A stretch of DNA of 28,670 bases, taken from positions 1-28,670 of the forward strand of contig JAEDCN010000032.1 of NCBI GenBank assembly GCA_016294105.1, given 5' to 3'. Position numbers and translations under genes: made by a program. The notes beneath the pieces are model-generated. The model ran no database searches and had not been told where the DNA came from. It was given only the letters and a program-made list of their open reading frames with translations. Source of the stretch: Treponema sp. (GTDB lineage Bacteria; Spirochaetota; Spirochaetia; Treponematales; Treponemataceae). This document shows positions 13,341-21,745 of this stretch, piece by piece (position 1 is the first letter of the stretch; every line of letters starts with the position of its first letter).

Positions 13341-16300
13341 TTAGCCTTCAATCTTTGGACAAAGCACATCCTGTAGGTTTCGATGGTAGCCAGACAGGGT
13401 AACCTTTTCGGAAGTGACCTCCCGCCGCAAACCAGTACAAACCACCGTAATATCTCCACGTATGGGATGAGACCAGATGTATTCCAGCTGGACGATAGCA
13501 CCAGTCTCCACAATTTTCTCCACACAGGACTCCACGTAGGAACGGTACTCAGGCTTTACCCTGCTGAACCAGAACTTATAGGTTTCCTCTGGAGTCAACA
13601 CCATCTGCATACCCATAATGCGGCGCAGGGTGTCATCCACCAGCATTTCTCCCCGCCCTGTTTTTCGGTCAATGTGGATTATCCACAGCCCCAAGTTAAT
13701 GAGACTCAAGATATTGCTATATTCAAAGTCCAGCAGGTTCTGTAGCCGAGTCTCGTTCTTTTCCTGACGCACTCGGTTAACAAGGAAGGAGGAAAGCACC
13801 CGAATCTGGGAATCGTCCTGAATACAGTGGCAGGGATTGTCCACACCAACAAAACACAAAAGACGACTATTTTCGATTACCGGCACCAGAATGGATCTGG
13901 TAATGCCAGCATCTTCCAGCAAGGCATATTCTGCAGGATACTTTTCCTTTACATCCTTCAAGTTTAAGACAATAACGGAACGATCCTGCTGGAATCTTTT
14001 TATCCAGTTCTCCAAGTGGCAGGCATCTACTGCTTGGAACATATTTTTCTGAGAAACAATGTTCACATCGCACCACTCGTAGGTATTTGACCAGGTGGAA
14101 TAATTTTCCGTATCAGGCTCAAACAAGAAGGCTCTGTTGGCCTTATAAAAACTACCGATGAGGGCCAGCATATTCAAGACCACTTCTTCCACATTCAAGT
14201 TGCTGGAAAGAATCTTGGAGCAGGCAACAATGTTTTCTGCAAAGTCCAGCTTTTCTTCCACCATATTGGAAAGATTGGTTTGCTCGGTAATGTTTACCGC
14301 AATTTCCATGCGGGCCTTTTTATTTTCCCAAGGAATAATCTTGTCCTTCAGCATGAAATGCATATTGGTCATTTCATTGCGTCGTTCCCAAATATAGAAC
14401 TCATCCTCGGACAAGCGGGAATTGGTACAATAAGGACAGGGACTATTTCTTCCCTGCAGCGCCTGATAGCATTTTTGTCCCCGATAGCTACTTGTTCCCA
14501 GCAATTTTTGGCCAGCTGGATTCAAGTAATACAGCTCGTAGGTGTCCATATCGCTAACGTAGATAACATCAGTTTGGGTTTCCAGCACCGCCTTGAATTT
14601 TTCGCCTTCTGTCCATTCTCGTGCAGAATGACCAGTATAACCAGATGCATTTTCCTTCAGCACCTTGTCCCGCTCCAAACGCTCCCGATACACAGAGGAA
14701 TCCTGATTGATGTAAAGATTGGTAAAATCCTCCACGGAACAGGGCTTGGAGAACAAGAAGCCCTGCAATATCTGGGGCCGCAGCTGGGTAATAACTGCCA
14801 GCTCATCGCTGCTTTCTACACCCTCACAGCACACACGAATTTTACTCTTGGCGGCCCACTCCAGCATGTTGCTTAAAAGCCGATAGTTGTAGGCACTGTT
14901 CTGAATGTCACTTACAAAGCAGCGGTCTATCTTGATTTCGTCAATCTCCAACTCTTTAAGACAACTTAAGCTGGAATATCCAGTACCAAAGTCATCTACG
15001 GAAATCTCCACACCGATGGTTTTGAGCTGGGAGAAAATCTTGTTGATTTCAGGGTAATCGTGGAGCTCCATGCTTTCTGTCACCTCAAGGGTGAGGGCGT
15101 CTCCTGGTAAGCCGCTTCTGGCAATGGCTTCCAAGAACTGCTGGGCAATGTTTTGATCCCGCAGCTGGGTATAAGAAACGTTTACGCTGATGTGGAACTG
15201 AGGAACCACATTACGCCAGATAACACACTGAAGAAGCGCCTGCTCCAAAATCCAAAGTCCCACGGCACAAATCAAACTGGATTGCTCCAAAATAGGAATA
15301 AATTCCACGGGAGACACCACGCCACGGGTGGGAGAATGGAAGCGCAACAAAGCCTCTGCACCAAAGAGCGTAAAGTCCTCTGGATTTATCTGGGGCTGAT
15401 AGTGAACGGCAAAGCCCTTGAAACCATCCTTAATGGCATCCATCAGCTCTTCCTTCAGCTCTAGGGTTTCCAGCTCCTTCTCATAATCAGCAGTGGAAAA
15501 GAATTTCAGCATGTTCTTTCCCTGAACCTTGCTTAATTCCAAGGTATTTTCTGCATACTGACACAGGCTATCACTATCGGGAATATGATACTCACGGTAG
15601 GGCACACAACCGCCAGAAACGGTACAATGACCCTTAAGTCGCTCTTGGATTTTTTTAAAAACATCCTGCACTTCTGTCCGACTATAGTCAGGAAGGTTTA
15701 CCGCAAAGCAGTCACCATCGATACGATATATATTGTGGGTACCACAGGTTTCTATTCCTATGGCATCGGCGGCGAGACACAGCATTTCGTCTCCAACGAA
15801 CCGCCCCTTCTTCATGTTAATCTTCTTTAAATCATCAATACCGATAATTAGGAAGAAGCCTGGTCGCTCCTCTTCCAAAATTTGCTCAGCTTCTGCCTTT
15901 AATCCGTCAAAAAGCAAGGCTCCCGTAAGGGCATCTACCTTACTTGACCACTTGGAATCGGTAATCCGTCCAATGAGCCAAAAAAAGTCTGCGTCATTGC
16001 CACCGAGAATCTTTCCATTGCAGGAAATCCAAACTACCTCACCATTTTTCTTTCGCAGTCTATATTCCAAGTCGTGGGTTGTTTTTTTACCACTGATCAG
16101 TTGGTTAACATCATCCTTCAACATATCTAAGTCAGTGGGATACACGATAGAGTACCAGTCATCTGCAGAGCAACAATTATCAGCATCTAAAGGGAGATCA
16201 TACTGTTCTGGAATGTCACCAAAAACTTTCAGCTTGCCTGTTTGAAAATCAAGAATATAGAAATAGTCATTAATACTCTTGTGGAGAAAGGACAGCGTTT

Positions 16301-16346
16301 CTGAATAAATATCAAAAACGTGTTCTCTCCCCTTCTTGTCTATCAT
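13341..16346 (-). CDS. PAS-GGDEF(degenerate)-EAL-PAS-GAF-PAS cyclic-di-GMP signalling protein
   Basis: This 1001-residue protein has no clear membrane segment. Residues ~25-135 form a PAS domain (YRLRKKNGEVVWIS). Residues ~140-295 are a GGDEF domain whose signature is changed to RIDGDCF, so cyclase activity is unlikely. Residues ~305-550 are an EAL phosphodiesterase domain with GAEALLRF, SVNVSYTQL, LEVTES, VDDFGTGYSSL, EIKIDRCF, CEGVES and QGFLFSKP, so the catalytic set looks complete. Residues ~590-690 are a second PAS (with a CPYC pair), ~705-860 a GAF-like domain (YKANRAFLF ... FVGVDN), and ~870-990 a third PAS. It probably degrades c-di-GMP in response to ligands sensed on both sides. It is a single-gene unit with its own promoter. 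Confidence 0.93.
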   Translation of the reverse strand: MIDKKGREHVFDIYSETLSFLHKSINDYFYILDFQTGKLKVFGDIPEQYDLPLDADNCCSADDWYSIVYPTDLDMLKDDVNQLISGKKTTHDLEYRLRKKNGEVVWISCNGKILGGNDADFFWLIGRITDSKWSSKVDALTGALLFDGLKAEAEQILEEERPGFFLIIGIDDLKKINMKKGRFVGDEMLCLAADAIGIETCGTHNIYRIDGDCFAVNLPDYSRTEVQDVFKKIQERLKGHCTVSGGCVPYREYHIPDSDSLCQYAENTLELSKVQGKNMLKFFSTADYEKELETLELKEELMDAIKDGFKGFAVHYQPQINPEDFTLFGAEALLRFHSPTRGVVSPVEFIPILEQSSLICAVGLWILEQALLQCVIWRNVVPQFHISVNVSYTQLRDQNIAQQFLEAIARSGLPGDALTLEVTESMELHDYPEINKIFSQLKTIGVEISVDDFGTGYSSLSCLKELEIDEIKIDRCFVSDIQNSAYNYRLLSNMLEWAAKSKIRVCCEGVESSDELAVITQLRPQILQGFLFSKPCSVEDFTNLYINQDSSVYRERLERDKVLKENASGYTGHSAREWTEGEKFKAVLETQTDVIYVSDMDTYELYYLNPAGQKLLGTSSYRGQKCYQALQGRNSPCPYCTNSRLSEDEFYIWERRNEMTNMHFMLKDKIIPWENKKARMEIAVNITEQTNLSNMVEEKLDFAENIVACSKILSSNLNVEEVVLNMLALIGSFYKANRAFLFEPDTENYSTWSNTYEWCDVNIVSQKNMFQAVDACHLENWIKRFQQDRSVIVLNLKDVKEKYPAEYALLEDAGITRSILVPVIENSRLLCFVGVDNPCHCIQDDSQIRVLSSFLVNRVRQEKNETRLQNLLDFEYSNILSLINLGLWIIHIDRKTGRGEMLVDDTLRRIMGMQMVLTPEETYKFWFSRVKPEYRSYVESCVEKIVETGAIVQLEYIWSHPIRGDITVVCTGLRREVTSEKVTLSGYHRNLQDVLCPKIEG

Positions 16347-16396
16347 AAGAAGCTCCCCTGAGTCTTATATCCAATTTTTAACATCACCTAAACCCT

Positions 16397-16457
16397 ATTA
16401 TACATATTTTTTAAACTCTCTCCCCCTCGATTATACACTATTATATAAAAAAGTAAA
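16397..16457 (-). promoter_or_regulatory. Promoter region of the EAL protein gene
   Basis: On the minus strand, TTTACT (16452-16457), a 16-bp spacer and a perfect TATAAT (16430-16435) form a good promoter. A second TATAAT lies closer to the gene (16397-16402) without a clear -35. The leader is about 75 nt from the first. Confidence 0.65.
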
Positions 16458-16476
16458 GGTTAAAATCTCAAAAATA

Positions 16477-16509
16477 TAAAAAAAAGAGATACACTTTTCA
16501 GTGTATCTC
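16477..16509 (-). terminator. Terminator after tRNA-Pro
   Basis: GAGATACACT (16486-16495) pairs with AGTGTATCTC (16500-16509) around a TTTC loop, followed on the minus strand by a run of nine T. It lies 5 bp past the tRNA 3' end. Confidence 0.9.
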
Positions 16510-16514
16510 CTTTA

Positions 16515-16588
16515 TCGGGCAACCGGAACTCGAATCCGGGACCTCAAGTCCCCCAGACTTGCACGCTAACCAACTGCGCTATTGCCCG
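16515..16588 (-). tRNA. tRNA-Pro (anticodon GGG)
   Basis: Read on the minus strand, the acceptor CGGGCAA pairs perfectly with TTGCCCG (C1-G72, the proline identity pair) and A73 follows. The D-arm is GCGC/GCGT. The anticodon stem is CAAGT/ACTTG with the 7-nt loop CTGGGGG, so the anticodon is GGG (reads CCC/CCU). The T-arm is CCGGA/TCCGG with loop TTCGAGT. CCA is not encoded. A strong terminator follows, so it is transcribed as a separate short unit between cimA and the signalling gene. Confidence 0.96.
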
Positions 16589-16652
16589 TTATATCGAAAA
16601 TCGATAGTTTGAGTATCTTAACAGAAAGATAACTTCCTGTCAAGATGCAAAA

Positions 16653-18260
16653 CTACAAAAAGTTCTTGAAACGCCGTTCAATATCCTTGATAAGCTTGTA
16701 CTCAAAGGAATCCACCAGTGCAATCCAAGAGGCTTCCAGAACGTCGGAGGACACCCCCACTGTGGACCAGGTATCGGTTCCGTCGGAGCTTTCGATAAGA
16801 ACACGTACCTTGGCAGCAGTGGTGGAACGGGAATCCAAGACACGAACCTTATAGTCTGTTAGACGGATACGAGAAACTGCAGGATAGAACCGCTCCAAGG
16901 CCTTTCGTAGGGCGGTATCAAGAGCATGAACCGGACCGTCACCTTCGCCAGCAGTAATCTCAATCTGGCCGTCCACCTCGATTTTAAGCTGGGCAAAGGA
17001 GCACAGATTTTGATCCAGAGGTGGCTTTTCGCCAATGGTCTTGTAGTAGTGCAAATGGAAGAAGGGCTGGTACTTACCGATGATTTTACGAACCAAAAGC
17101 TCAAAGCTGCCTTCCGCACCTTCAAACTGGTAGCCCGCATGCTCCAGCTCCTTCACCTTCTTGACAATCTCCCCTACCACAGGATTGTTCTTATTAATAG
17201 AAGAATCAAAACGACGAATCTTTTCGATGATGGTGGAACGACCTGCTACCTCACTCATAAGGAAGACGCGGTCGTTGCCCACGCTTTCTGGTGGAACATG
17301 CTCGTAGGCAAAGGGATTCTTGGTAACGGCATCGATGTGCATACCAGCCTTGTGAGCAAAGGCACTGCTTCCCACAAAGGGCAAACCAGCAAACACCTTG
17401 ATATTGGCAATTTCTGCCACCCGCTTGGCAAGAGGAGTCAACTGGCTCAGATTCCCCTCTGGCAAACAGCGGCAGCCCATCTTAAGCTCTAGGTTTGCCA
17501 TGATGGAAGCAAGGTTGGCATTTCCCGTACGCTCTCCAAAGCCCAGCAATGTTCCCTGCACGTGGACAGCACCCCCCTCCACTGCCATAAGGGAAAGGGC
17601 CACCGCCAATTCACCGTCGTTGTGGCAGTGGATACCGATTTCAGCCTGCTGACCAAAGAGGGCCACCACTTCACGTACAATGTCCAGCACCTCAAAAGGC
17701 AGGGAACCACCCTTGGTGTCGCAGAGGGCAAGCACACTGGCTCCTCCAGCCACTGCAGCCTCCAAGGTCTTGATGGTGTAGTCCTTGTTGGCCTTCCAAG
17801 CGTCAAAGAAATGCTCCGCATCGTAAATTACCTGACGGCCCTGATTCTTCAGGTAGGCCACCGTGTCACGAATCATCTCCAGATTTTCTTCCAGTGTTGC
17901 CTTTAGGATATCTGTTACCTGGAAATCCCAGGACTTACCAAAAATAACTACGGTTTCTGTATTTGCTGCCAGCAGGCTCTGCAACTGGGCATCCTCGGCA
18001 CAGGAAACATCCTTGCGGCGGGTAGCTCCAAAGGCCACCACCTTGGCAGTCTTAAGCTGAATCTTCTGTATTTCTTGAAAAAACTCCAAGTCCTTGGGAT
18101 TGGAGCCGGGATTTCCTGCCTCAATGTAGGCAACGCCAAGTTCATCCAAGGCCTTTACAATATGAATCTTATCCTGTACTGAAAAGCTAATGCCTTCTCC
18201 CTGGGCGCCATCTCGCAGGGTGGAATCTAGAATAGTGATTTTTTTTGCTTCTGCACTCAT
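16653..18260 (-). CDS. cimA: (R)-citramalate synthase
   Basis: This 535-residue enzyme of the alpha-isopropylmalate synthase family starts at the second ATG (18260), which has GGAG 6 nt upstream. The catalytic TIM barrel begins ILDSTLRDGAQGEGISFS (metal and 2-oxoacid site) and includes VQGTLLGFGERTGNANL and the metal ligands in GIHCHNDGELAVA. The length, the ITILDSTLRDG start and the C-terminal regulatory domain ending in SSDGTDTWSTVGVSSDVLEA fit CimA. CimA condenses acetyl-CoA and pyruvate in the threonine-independent route to isoleucine, rather than making isopropylmalate. The family can be confused with LeuA-like enzymes, but the sequence is most like CimA. No leu or ilv genes are adjacent. 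Confidence 0.92.
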   Translation of the reverse strand: MSAEAKKITILDSTLRDGAQGEGISFSVQDKIHIVKALDELGVAYIEAGNPGSNPKDLEFFQEIQKIQLKTAKVVAFGATRRKDVSCAEDAQLQSLLAANTETVVIFGKSWDFQVTDILKATLEENLEMIRDTVAYLKNQGRQVIYDAEHFFDAWKANKDYTIKTLEAAVAGGASVLALCDTKGGSLPFEVLDIVREVVALFGQQAEIGIHCHNDGELAVALSLMAVEGGAVHVQGTLLGFGERTGNANLASIMANLELKMGCRCLPEGNLSQLTPLAKRVAEIANIKVFAGLPFVGSSAFAHKAGMHIDAVTKNPFAYEHVPPESVGNDRVFLMSEVAGRSTIIEKIRRFDSSINKNNPVVGEIVKKVKELEHAGYQFEGAEGSFELLVRKIIGKYQPFFHLHYYKTIGEKPPLDQNLCSFAQLKIEVDGQIEITAGEGDGPVHALDTALRKALERFYPAVSRIRLTDYKVRVLDSRSTTAAKVRVLIESSDGTDTWSTVGVSSDVLEASWIALVDSFEYKLIKDIERRFKNFL

Positions 18261-18332
18261 ATTTATCTCCATGGAGCTTTGAAAACGAGGTTCCCGTCGC
18301 TCCTAAACTTTAATCCGACTAAAATAATTTCA

Positions 18333-18361
18333 ATAATATAGAAATAAAACTCTCATGTCAA
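18333..18361 (-). promoter_or_regulatory. Near-consensus promoter of cimA
   Basis: On the minus strand, a perfect TTGACA (18356-18361), a 17-bp spacer and TATTAT (18333-18338). The start point would be near 18326, giving a leader of about 65 nt. No leucine/isoleucine leader peptide or T-box is evident in it. Confidence 0.85.
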
Positions 18362-18479
18362 CGAAGGGGAGTTTTTAGAATGTAACCAAGGACTAGTACA
18401 AACCTTGTTATTAGTATAGATTGGATATATCCGTTCAAGTTTGTATGAGAAGATAACCAAAAATACTTTGGAGGTTTTT

Positions 18480-19022
18480 ATGAAGAATACAACAAAGACA
18501 TTATGTGCCTTGGCTCTGACCCTGTTAATTTTTGGAGCAGGAACCACACTGGCCCAGGACAATACCGGAAAAAGCAGCTCAGGCTCCATGGAGGACTTAA
18601 AGCAAGCCTTGGGAAACTGGGGACAAGACCTCAAGCATACAGCCTCAGAGGCAGGAGACGCGGTTTCCCAGTGGTGGAGCGAGTCCAGCACAAGCCTGGG
18701 AGAAAAGGCCACAGCTGCTACCCTCCAGACAAAGGTGGGAGTGGTGCTGGAGACAAACAAGGATAATCTGACCATTGTGCTTTTGGGCACCGACGGTAAA
18801 AGCGTTACCTTTGGGGTAACAGAAGAAACACAAATCCTGATGCAAGATGCAGTGACAGGCTTACAAACACCCTTTACTGGTGGTAAGAATGCCAAATTCA
18901 GGAATATCAAGAAGGGCGACTGGATTAACTGTGCCTATAACCTAAAGGATTTAGTACAGGCTCGTCTTCCCAATGCAGCCAGCACCACCATTCTCCTGCA
19001 AAAAGTAGATATTTTGCGGTAA
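18480..19022 (+). CDS. Secreted protein of unknown function
   Basis: This 180-residue protein starts at the ATG at 18480, with GGAGG 4 nt upstream. Residues 1-25 are a signal peptide (TLCALALTLLIFGAGTTLAQ) with a likely cleavage after the alanine before QDN. A helical, Trp-containing region follows (GSMEDLKQALGNWGQDLKHT), then a compact C-terminal domain with TKVGVVLETNKDNLTIVLLG and FRNIKKGDWINCAYNLKD that looks like a small beta-barrel. I do not recognise a named family. It reads away from cimA, and the 207-bp gap between them holds the cimA promoter. Confidence 0.7.
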   Translation: MKNTTKTLCALALTLLIFGAGTTLAQDNTGKSSSGSMEDLKQALGNWGQDLKHTASEAGDAVSQWWSESSTSLGEKATAATLQTKVGVVLETNKDNLTIVLLGTDGKSVTFGVTEETQILMQDAVTGLQTPFTGGKNAKFRNIKKGDWINCAYNLKDLVQARLPNAASTTILLQKVDILR

Positions 19023-19059
19023 CCTCGGATTCTATTCCCATTGGACTACACAAAAAATC

Positions 19060-19371
19060 ATGCGGATAGATAAGGAACAAGAGGTCTGTTTTTTGATGAT
19101 AGACCTCTACTGTAAGAAAAATCATCAGGGGGCAGATTGCCCCCAGTGCCTTTCTCTCAAAAAATATGTGGCAGAACGGCTGGCTCACTGTCCCTACGGC
19201 AACACAAAGGACTTTTGCTCCACCTGCACCACCCACTGCTACCGTCCCGATATGAAAGAACAGATTTGCACTGTCATGCGATTCTCCGGCCCGCGAATGA
19301 TGTTGTACCACCCACTAGTGGCGATACAACATTTGTATCAAACCTTGGTCAGTAAGCTACGGAAGCAGTAA
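19060..19371 (+). CDS. ygbA: YgbA-family (nitrous oxide-stimulated promoter) protein
   Basis: This 103-residue cysteine-rich protein has IDLYCKKNHQGADCPQC, HCPYGNTKDFCSTCTTHCY and VMRFSGPRMMLYHP. This order of C-x2-C pairs, HCY and the 'RxSGPRM' block is the signature of the YgbA_NO family (Pfam PF11756). E. coli ygbA is repressed by NsrR and induced by nitric oxide. The many conserved cysteines suggest metal binding. The ATG at 19060 lacks a strong ribosome binding site; a second ATG at 19096 is an alternative start. Together with hcp it points to nitrosative-stress capacity, although the hcp palindrome is not repeated upstream here. Confidence 0.8.
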   Translation: MRIDKEQEVCFLMIDLYCKKNHQGADCPQCLSLKKYVAERLAHCPYGNTKDFCSTCTTHCYRPDMKEQICTVMRFSGPRMMLYHPLVAIQHLYQTLVSKLRKQ

Positions 19372-19383
19372 TGTTACGAACGT

Positions 19384-19517
19384 TTAGTTTAGAACTTCAA
19401 TCATGGGCAGCGAACACTCTCGGTTCAAGGCCGCCAAATGAAGGGCATTATCTCCGTTAGGAGACTTAGCATAAATTTCTGCTCCCGCACCGCTTGACGA
19501 TAAAATCGTACTTCTGA
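19384..19517 (-). pseudogene. Ankyrin-repeat fragment
   Basis: A minus-strand frame reads GAGAEIYAKSPNGDNALHLA, then ALNRECSLPMIEVLN and a stop. The words GAEIYAKSPNGDNALHLAA match the ankyrin consensus 'GAdinakd.dGnTaLhlAa'. There is no start codon in frame, although an AGGAGG occurs just upstream (about 19536-19541). It is probably the last repeat of a destroyed ankyrin protein. Confidence 0.65.
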
Positions 19518-19553
19518 ACTGGTTATGTATTTGCCTCCTGCAATAATTATAAA

Positions 19554-20216
19554 TTAAAACCCTATTATATCAAGATTGAAATATTCTTTTAAAATATCAC
19601 AAAGTTCGTTTTGCGAAAACGCACGACACAAACTTTTTCCTGCTTCCTCTATTTTGAGCTGGTTTCCGACAATGCTACGAAACCCAGTTGGTGAAGCAAG
19701 ATACACTAAACGACTTCCAAAGGCTCCGTCTCCAGAAGTCCGCATATAGTTGCCACCGTAAAAATCCCGGAGCAATACAGGGACTGGTAGAATTTGAATT
19801 ACAGTCTCACACTGTTCTTTCCCATCCTGCCAATGATACCGATGCAATTCTATCCAGCTTCCCACCACCACATCAGTTTTAGCTTCAAGTGCACCACGTC
19901 CATCAGGAAAGACGACAGGGACACATCCAGGCATTAAATCCAAGGCTTTGTAATAAAAGAGTAAAAAGACCATTAAGCTCAAAGCAATGTCCGCCACGCT
20001 TATTAAGAAGCAGCTTTTCCATGAGTCTTTGGGGTTCAAGACTCACTGGTCGGCCAAAATCAATGGTATCAAGATTTTCGTACGGAATTACTAGCTGGTG
20101 AGTATATACTAACTCATCAAGAAATTTCTTGATGGGCAACTTTTTTTCACCCCTAGGCGAGAAAGATATACCTGCTGAAGATGAACGGGAACTTCATCGT
20201 ACGATTTCCAATCAAC
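19554..20216 (-). pseudogene. Arylamine N-acetyltransferase, multiply frameshifted
   Basis: Three successive frames make one NAT protein. The first reads VPVHLQQVYLSRLGVKK. A frame starting near 20139 gives LDELVYTHQLVIPYENLDTI, FGRPVSLEP and LNKRGGHCFELNGLFTLLLQ. A third frame from about 19920 runs VVFPDGRGALEAKTDVVVGS to a stop at 19554. 'IPYENLD' and 'RGGHCFELN' with the catalytic cysteine are diagnostic for the NAT family, which acetylates arylamines from acetyl-CoA. Two shifts are needed. One coincides with a run of seven A near 20146-20153 and could be a sequencing error; the other, near 19910-19930, is not in a homopolymer. The N-terminal boundary is approximate. Confidence 0.75.
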
Positions 20217-20258
20217 ATTCCGAGCCCAAGCCACAACTTCTCCTCCATATGGTAAGTT

Positions 20259-21212
20259 TTACGTGCCAGAGTCATTTCTGCTAGAAACAAAAAGGCCTAT
20301 AATGGTGAGCAAGCTTCCAATGCTCCCCATAAGAGTGAGCTTTTCTTTTAGGAAGATGGCGGCAAAGAGGATGGTGACTACGGGAATAAGGTAGAGACCG
20401 GCAGAAATCTTTACGGTACCAAGGACGGTGCTGGCCTTGTTCCAGGCTACAAAGCACATGCCGCTCGCAAGGATACCTAAAAAGCCCAGCAGAATCCAGT
20501 TCAGTGGAGAGGCAAAGCGGCTGGCATTGGCAGTGGCAGAAAGCTCCACATAGGCAATGCCCTCTGGATTGGAGGAGAAAATCCCCAGCACCAGCAGAGG
20601 CAGCATCCAGACAATGGCGTAGAAGAAGATTTTTCTGGTAACAACGATGATGTTGTAGCCTTTCTTGCTGATAAGGGTGACAAACAAGGAATAAAATCCC
20701 CAGCAAATGGCAGAGGTTAGGGCCAAAAGGTCTCCCTTGGGGCTTACGTTGAAGTGACTTGAGCCGTTAAAGCTTACCAGCACCACCCCCAAAAGTGCCA
20801 GTGCCGAGCCCACAAAGAAATGCAGGGTCAAGTGTTTTTCCTTTAGGAAAAGCTGGGCGGTAAGGGCAGTAAAGATGGGACAAATGGAAACGATGACGCT
20901 GACGTTGGAGGCAGAGGTAAGGTTCAGGGCCAGGTTTTCGGTAAACTGGTATAGGGTTACGCCAGTTAGTCCCGCCAAGGCCACCAGCAGGTTTTCTTTT
21001 GCAGACAACTTGAATCCATGAGGATACAGGAGCCACAAAAACAGATAGGCTAAAACAAAGCGGATAAAAAGAATTTCAAAGGCAGAAAAATATATCAGCA
21101 GATGCTTAGTACAAACAAAGGTGATTCCCCAAAAGAAAATAGAAAACACCACCAGCAAATATGCCACTACTCTGAGGGAGGAATTATTTTGATACAGGGG
21201 ATTTTTGTACAT
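20259..21212 (-). CDS. EamA/DMT-superfamily transporter
   Basis: This 317-residue membrane protein has about ten hydrophobic helices in two EamA repeats (VVFSIFFWGITFVCTKHLLI ... LTGVTLYQFTENLALNLTSA; second half from DLLALTSAICWGFYSLFVTL). These are typical of drug/metabolite exporters with small-molecule substrates, which cannot be predicted here. The ATG at 21212 has AAAGGA 7 nt upstream. Its first 29 bp overlap the end of the truncated YafQ frame, and its ribosome binding site lies inside toxin sequence. The gene may therefore now be transcribed from the toxin-antitoxin promoter. Confidence 0.9.
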   Translation of the reverse strand: MYKNPLYQNNSSLRVVAYLLVVFSIFFWGITFVCTKHLLIYFSAFEILFIRFVLAYLFLWLLYPHGFKLSAKENLLVALAGLTGVTLYQFTENLALNLTSASNVSVIVSICPIFTALTAQLFLKEKHLTLHFFVGSALALLGVVLVSFNGSSHFNVSPKGDLLALTSAICWGFYSLFVTLISKKGYNIIVVTRKIFFYAIVWMLPLLVLGIFSSNPEGIAYVELSATANASRFASPLNWILLGFLGILASGMCFVAWNKASTVLGTVKISAGLYLIPVVTILFAAIFLKEKLTLMGSIGSLLTIIGLFVSSRNDSGT

Positions 21213-21387
21213 GGCGGTATCCTTTATAATTTCCGGTTAAGGCATGATCCTTATATTTTGCTTCTAAAGTCTTCCCCTCTGCCAGGGTATTAACAACACT
21301 AACGAGCTTACTAATATCAAGTCCTCGTTTTTGGGCTTGCTTTAGTTCTTTCTTGAAGGTATGAGAAGGTTTAATTTCATATTTCAT
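21184..21387 (-). pseudogene. YafQ-family toxin, C-terminally truncated
   Basis: MKYEIKPSHTFKKELKQAQK, AEGKTLEAKYKDHALTGNYK and GYRH match the first two-thirds of YafQ, including the 'DHALTG' histidine. After GYR the expected 'ECHIxPDWLLIY ... SHSDLF' is replaced by unrelated residues (HVQKSPVSK) that read out of frame into the transporter start. The catalytic His/Asp/Trp of the C-terminal half are lost, so RNase activity is not expected. The toxin start overlaps the antitoxin end by 11 bp. A deletion that fused this locus to the EamA gene is the simplest explanation. Confidence 0.85.
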
Positions 21388-21664
21388 GAAGAATATCCGC
21401 TACCATATCTTCTGCATTAGAATATGCTTTATAAGCCTCTGGATTTTTTTTCATTTCTTCAATTTCTTCAAAGGCTCTCAGCGTTTGCAAATTCATCCCT
21501 TTTTTCTGTCTTGTCAATCTAAAAGGCATTCCTTGTTCGCGGACAGCTTGTTTGATAAAGGATGTAATGGCAGCCGTCATGGATAATCCTAATTCATCAA
21601 ACAGTTCTTCTCCCTGTTTTTTTAATTCTGAATCAATTCGTATCGTGATGTTTGAAACGGCCAT
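21377..21664 (-). CDS. RelB/DinJ-family antitoxin
   Basis: This 95-residue protein begins MAVSNITIRIDSELKKQGEE, then LFDELGLSMTAAITSFIKQA and VREQGMPF, the classic RelB/DinJ ribbon-helix-helix start. The C-terminal part (RAFEEIEEMKKNPEAYKAYS) is acidic and helical, as in toxin-wrapping segments. GGAG lies 6 nt before the ATG. It is complete although its YafQ partner is truncated. The upstream region carries a TTGCAT...ATGCAA inverted pair (21675-21706), probably its autoregulatory operator. It lies 81 bp downstream of the metallo-beta-lactamase gene on the same strand. Confidence 0.92.
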   Translation of the reverse strand: MAVSNITIRIDSELKKQGEELFDELGLSMTAAITSFIKQAVREQGMPFRLTRQKKGMNLQTLRAFEEIEEMKKNPEAYKAYSNAEDMVADILHEI

Positions 21665-21674
21665 TCTTCACTCC

Positions 21675-21706
21675 TTGCATAACAATATACATACAATTTA
21701 ATGCAA
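21675..21706 (-). promoter_or_regulatory. Candidate operator/promoter of the third antitoxin
   Basis: TTGCAT at 21675-21680 and ATGCAA at 21701-21706 form an inverted pair spaced by 20 bp. On the minus strand the outer TTGCAT continues as TTAAATTGTAT...TATATT, closely resembling the promoter before the antitoxin at 1507. Confidence 0.5.
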
Positions 21707-21745
21707 TACCTGTGCTTGGTCAAGATTTTTATTAATCTGAGCCCC

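Noticed and set aside
18261..18326. Possible amino-acid-responsive leader (T-box or leader peptide) for cimA
   Set aside because: The predicted 65-nt leader is too short for a T-box and contains no run of Leu/Ile codons behind a start site.
18350..18376. Possible hairpin AAAACTC...GAGTTTT upstream of cimA
   Set aside because: The arms overlap the perfect TTGACA promoter, the loop is long and the stem is weak; a terminator or attenuator is not supported.
20115..20134. 20-bp perfect palindrome CATCAAGAAATTTCTTGATG
   Set aside because: It lies inside the acetyltransferase coding remnant and encodes conserved-looking residues (IKKFLDE), so it is most simply a coding coincidence.
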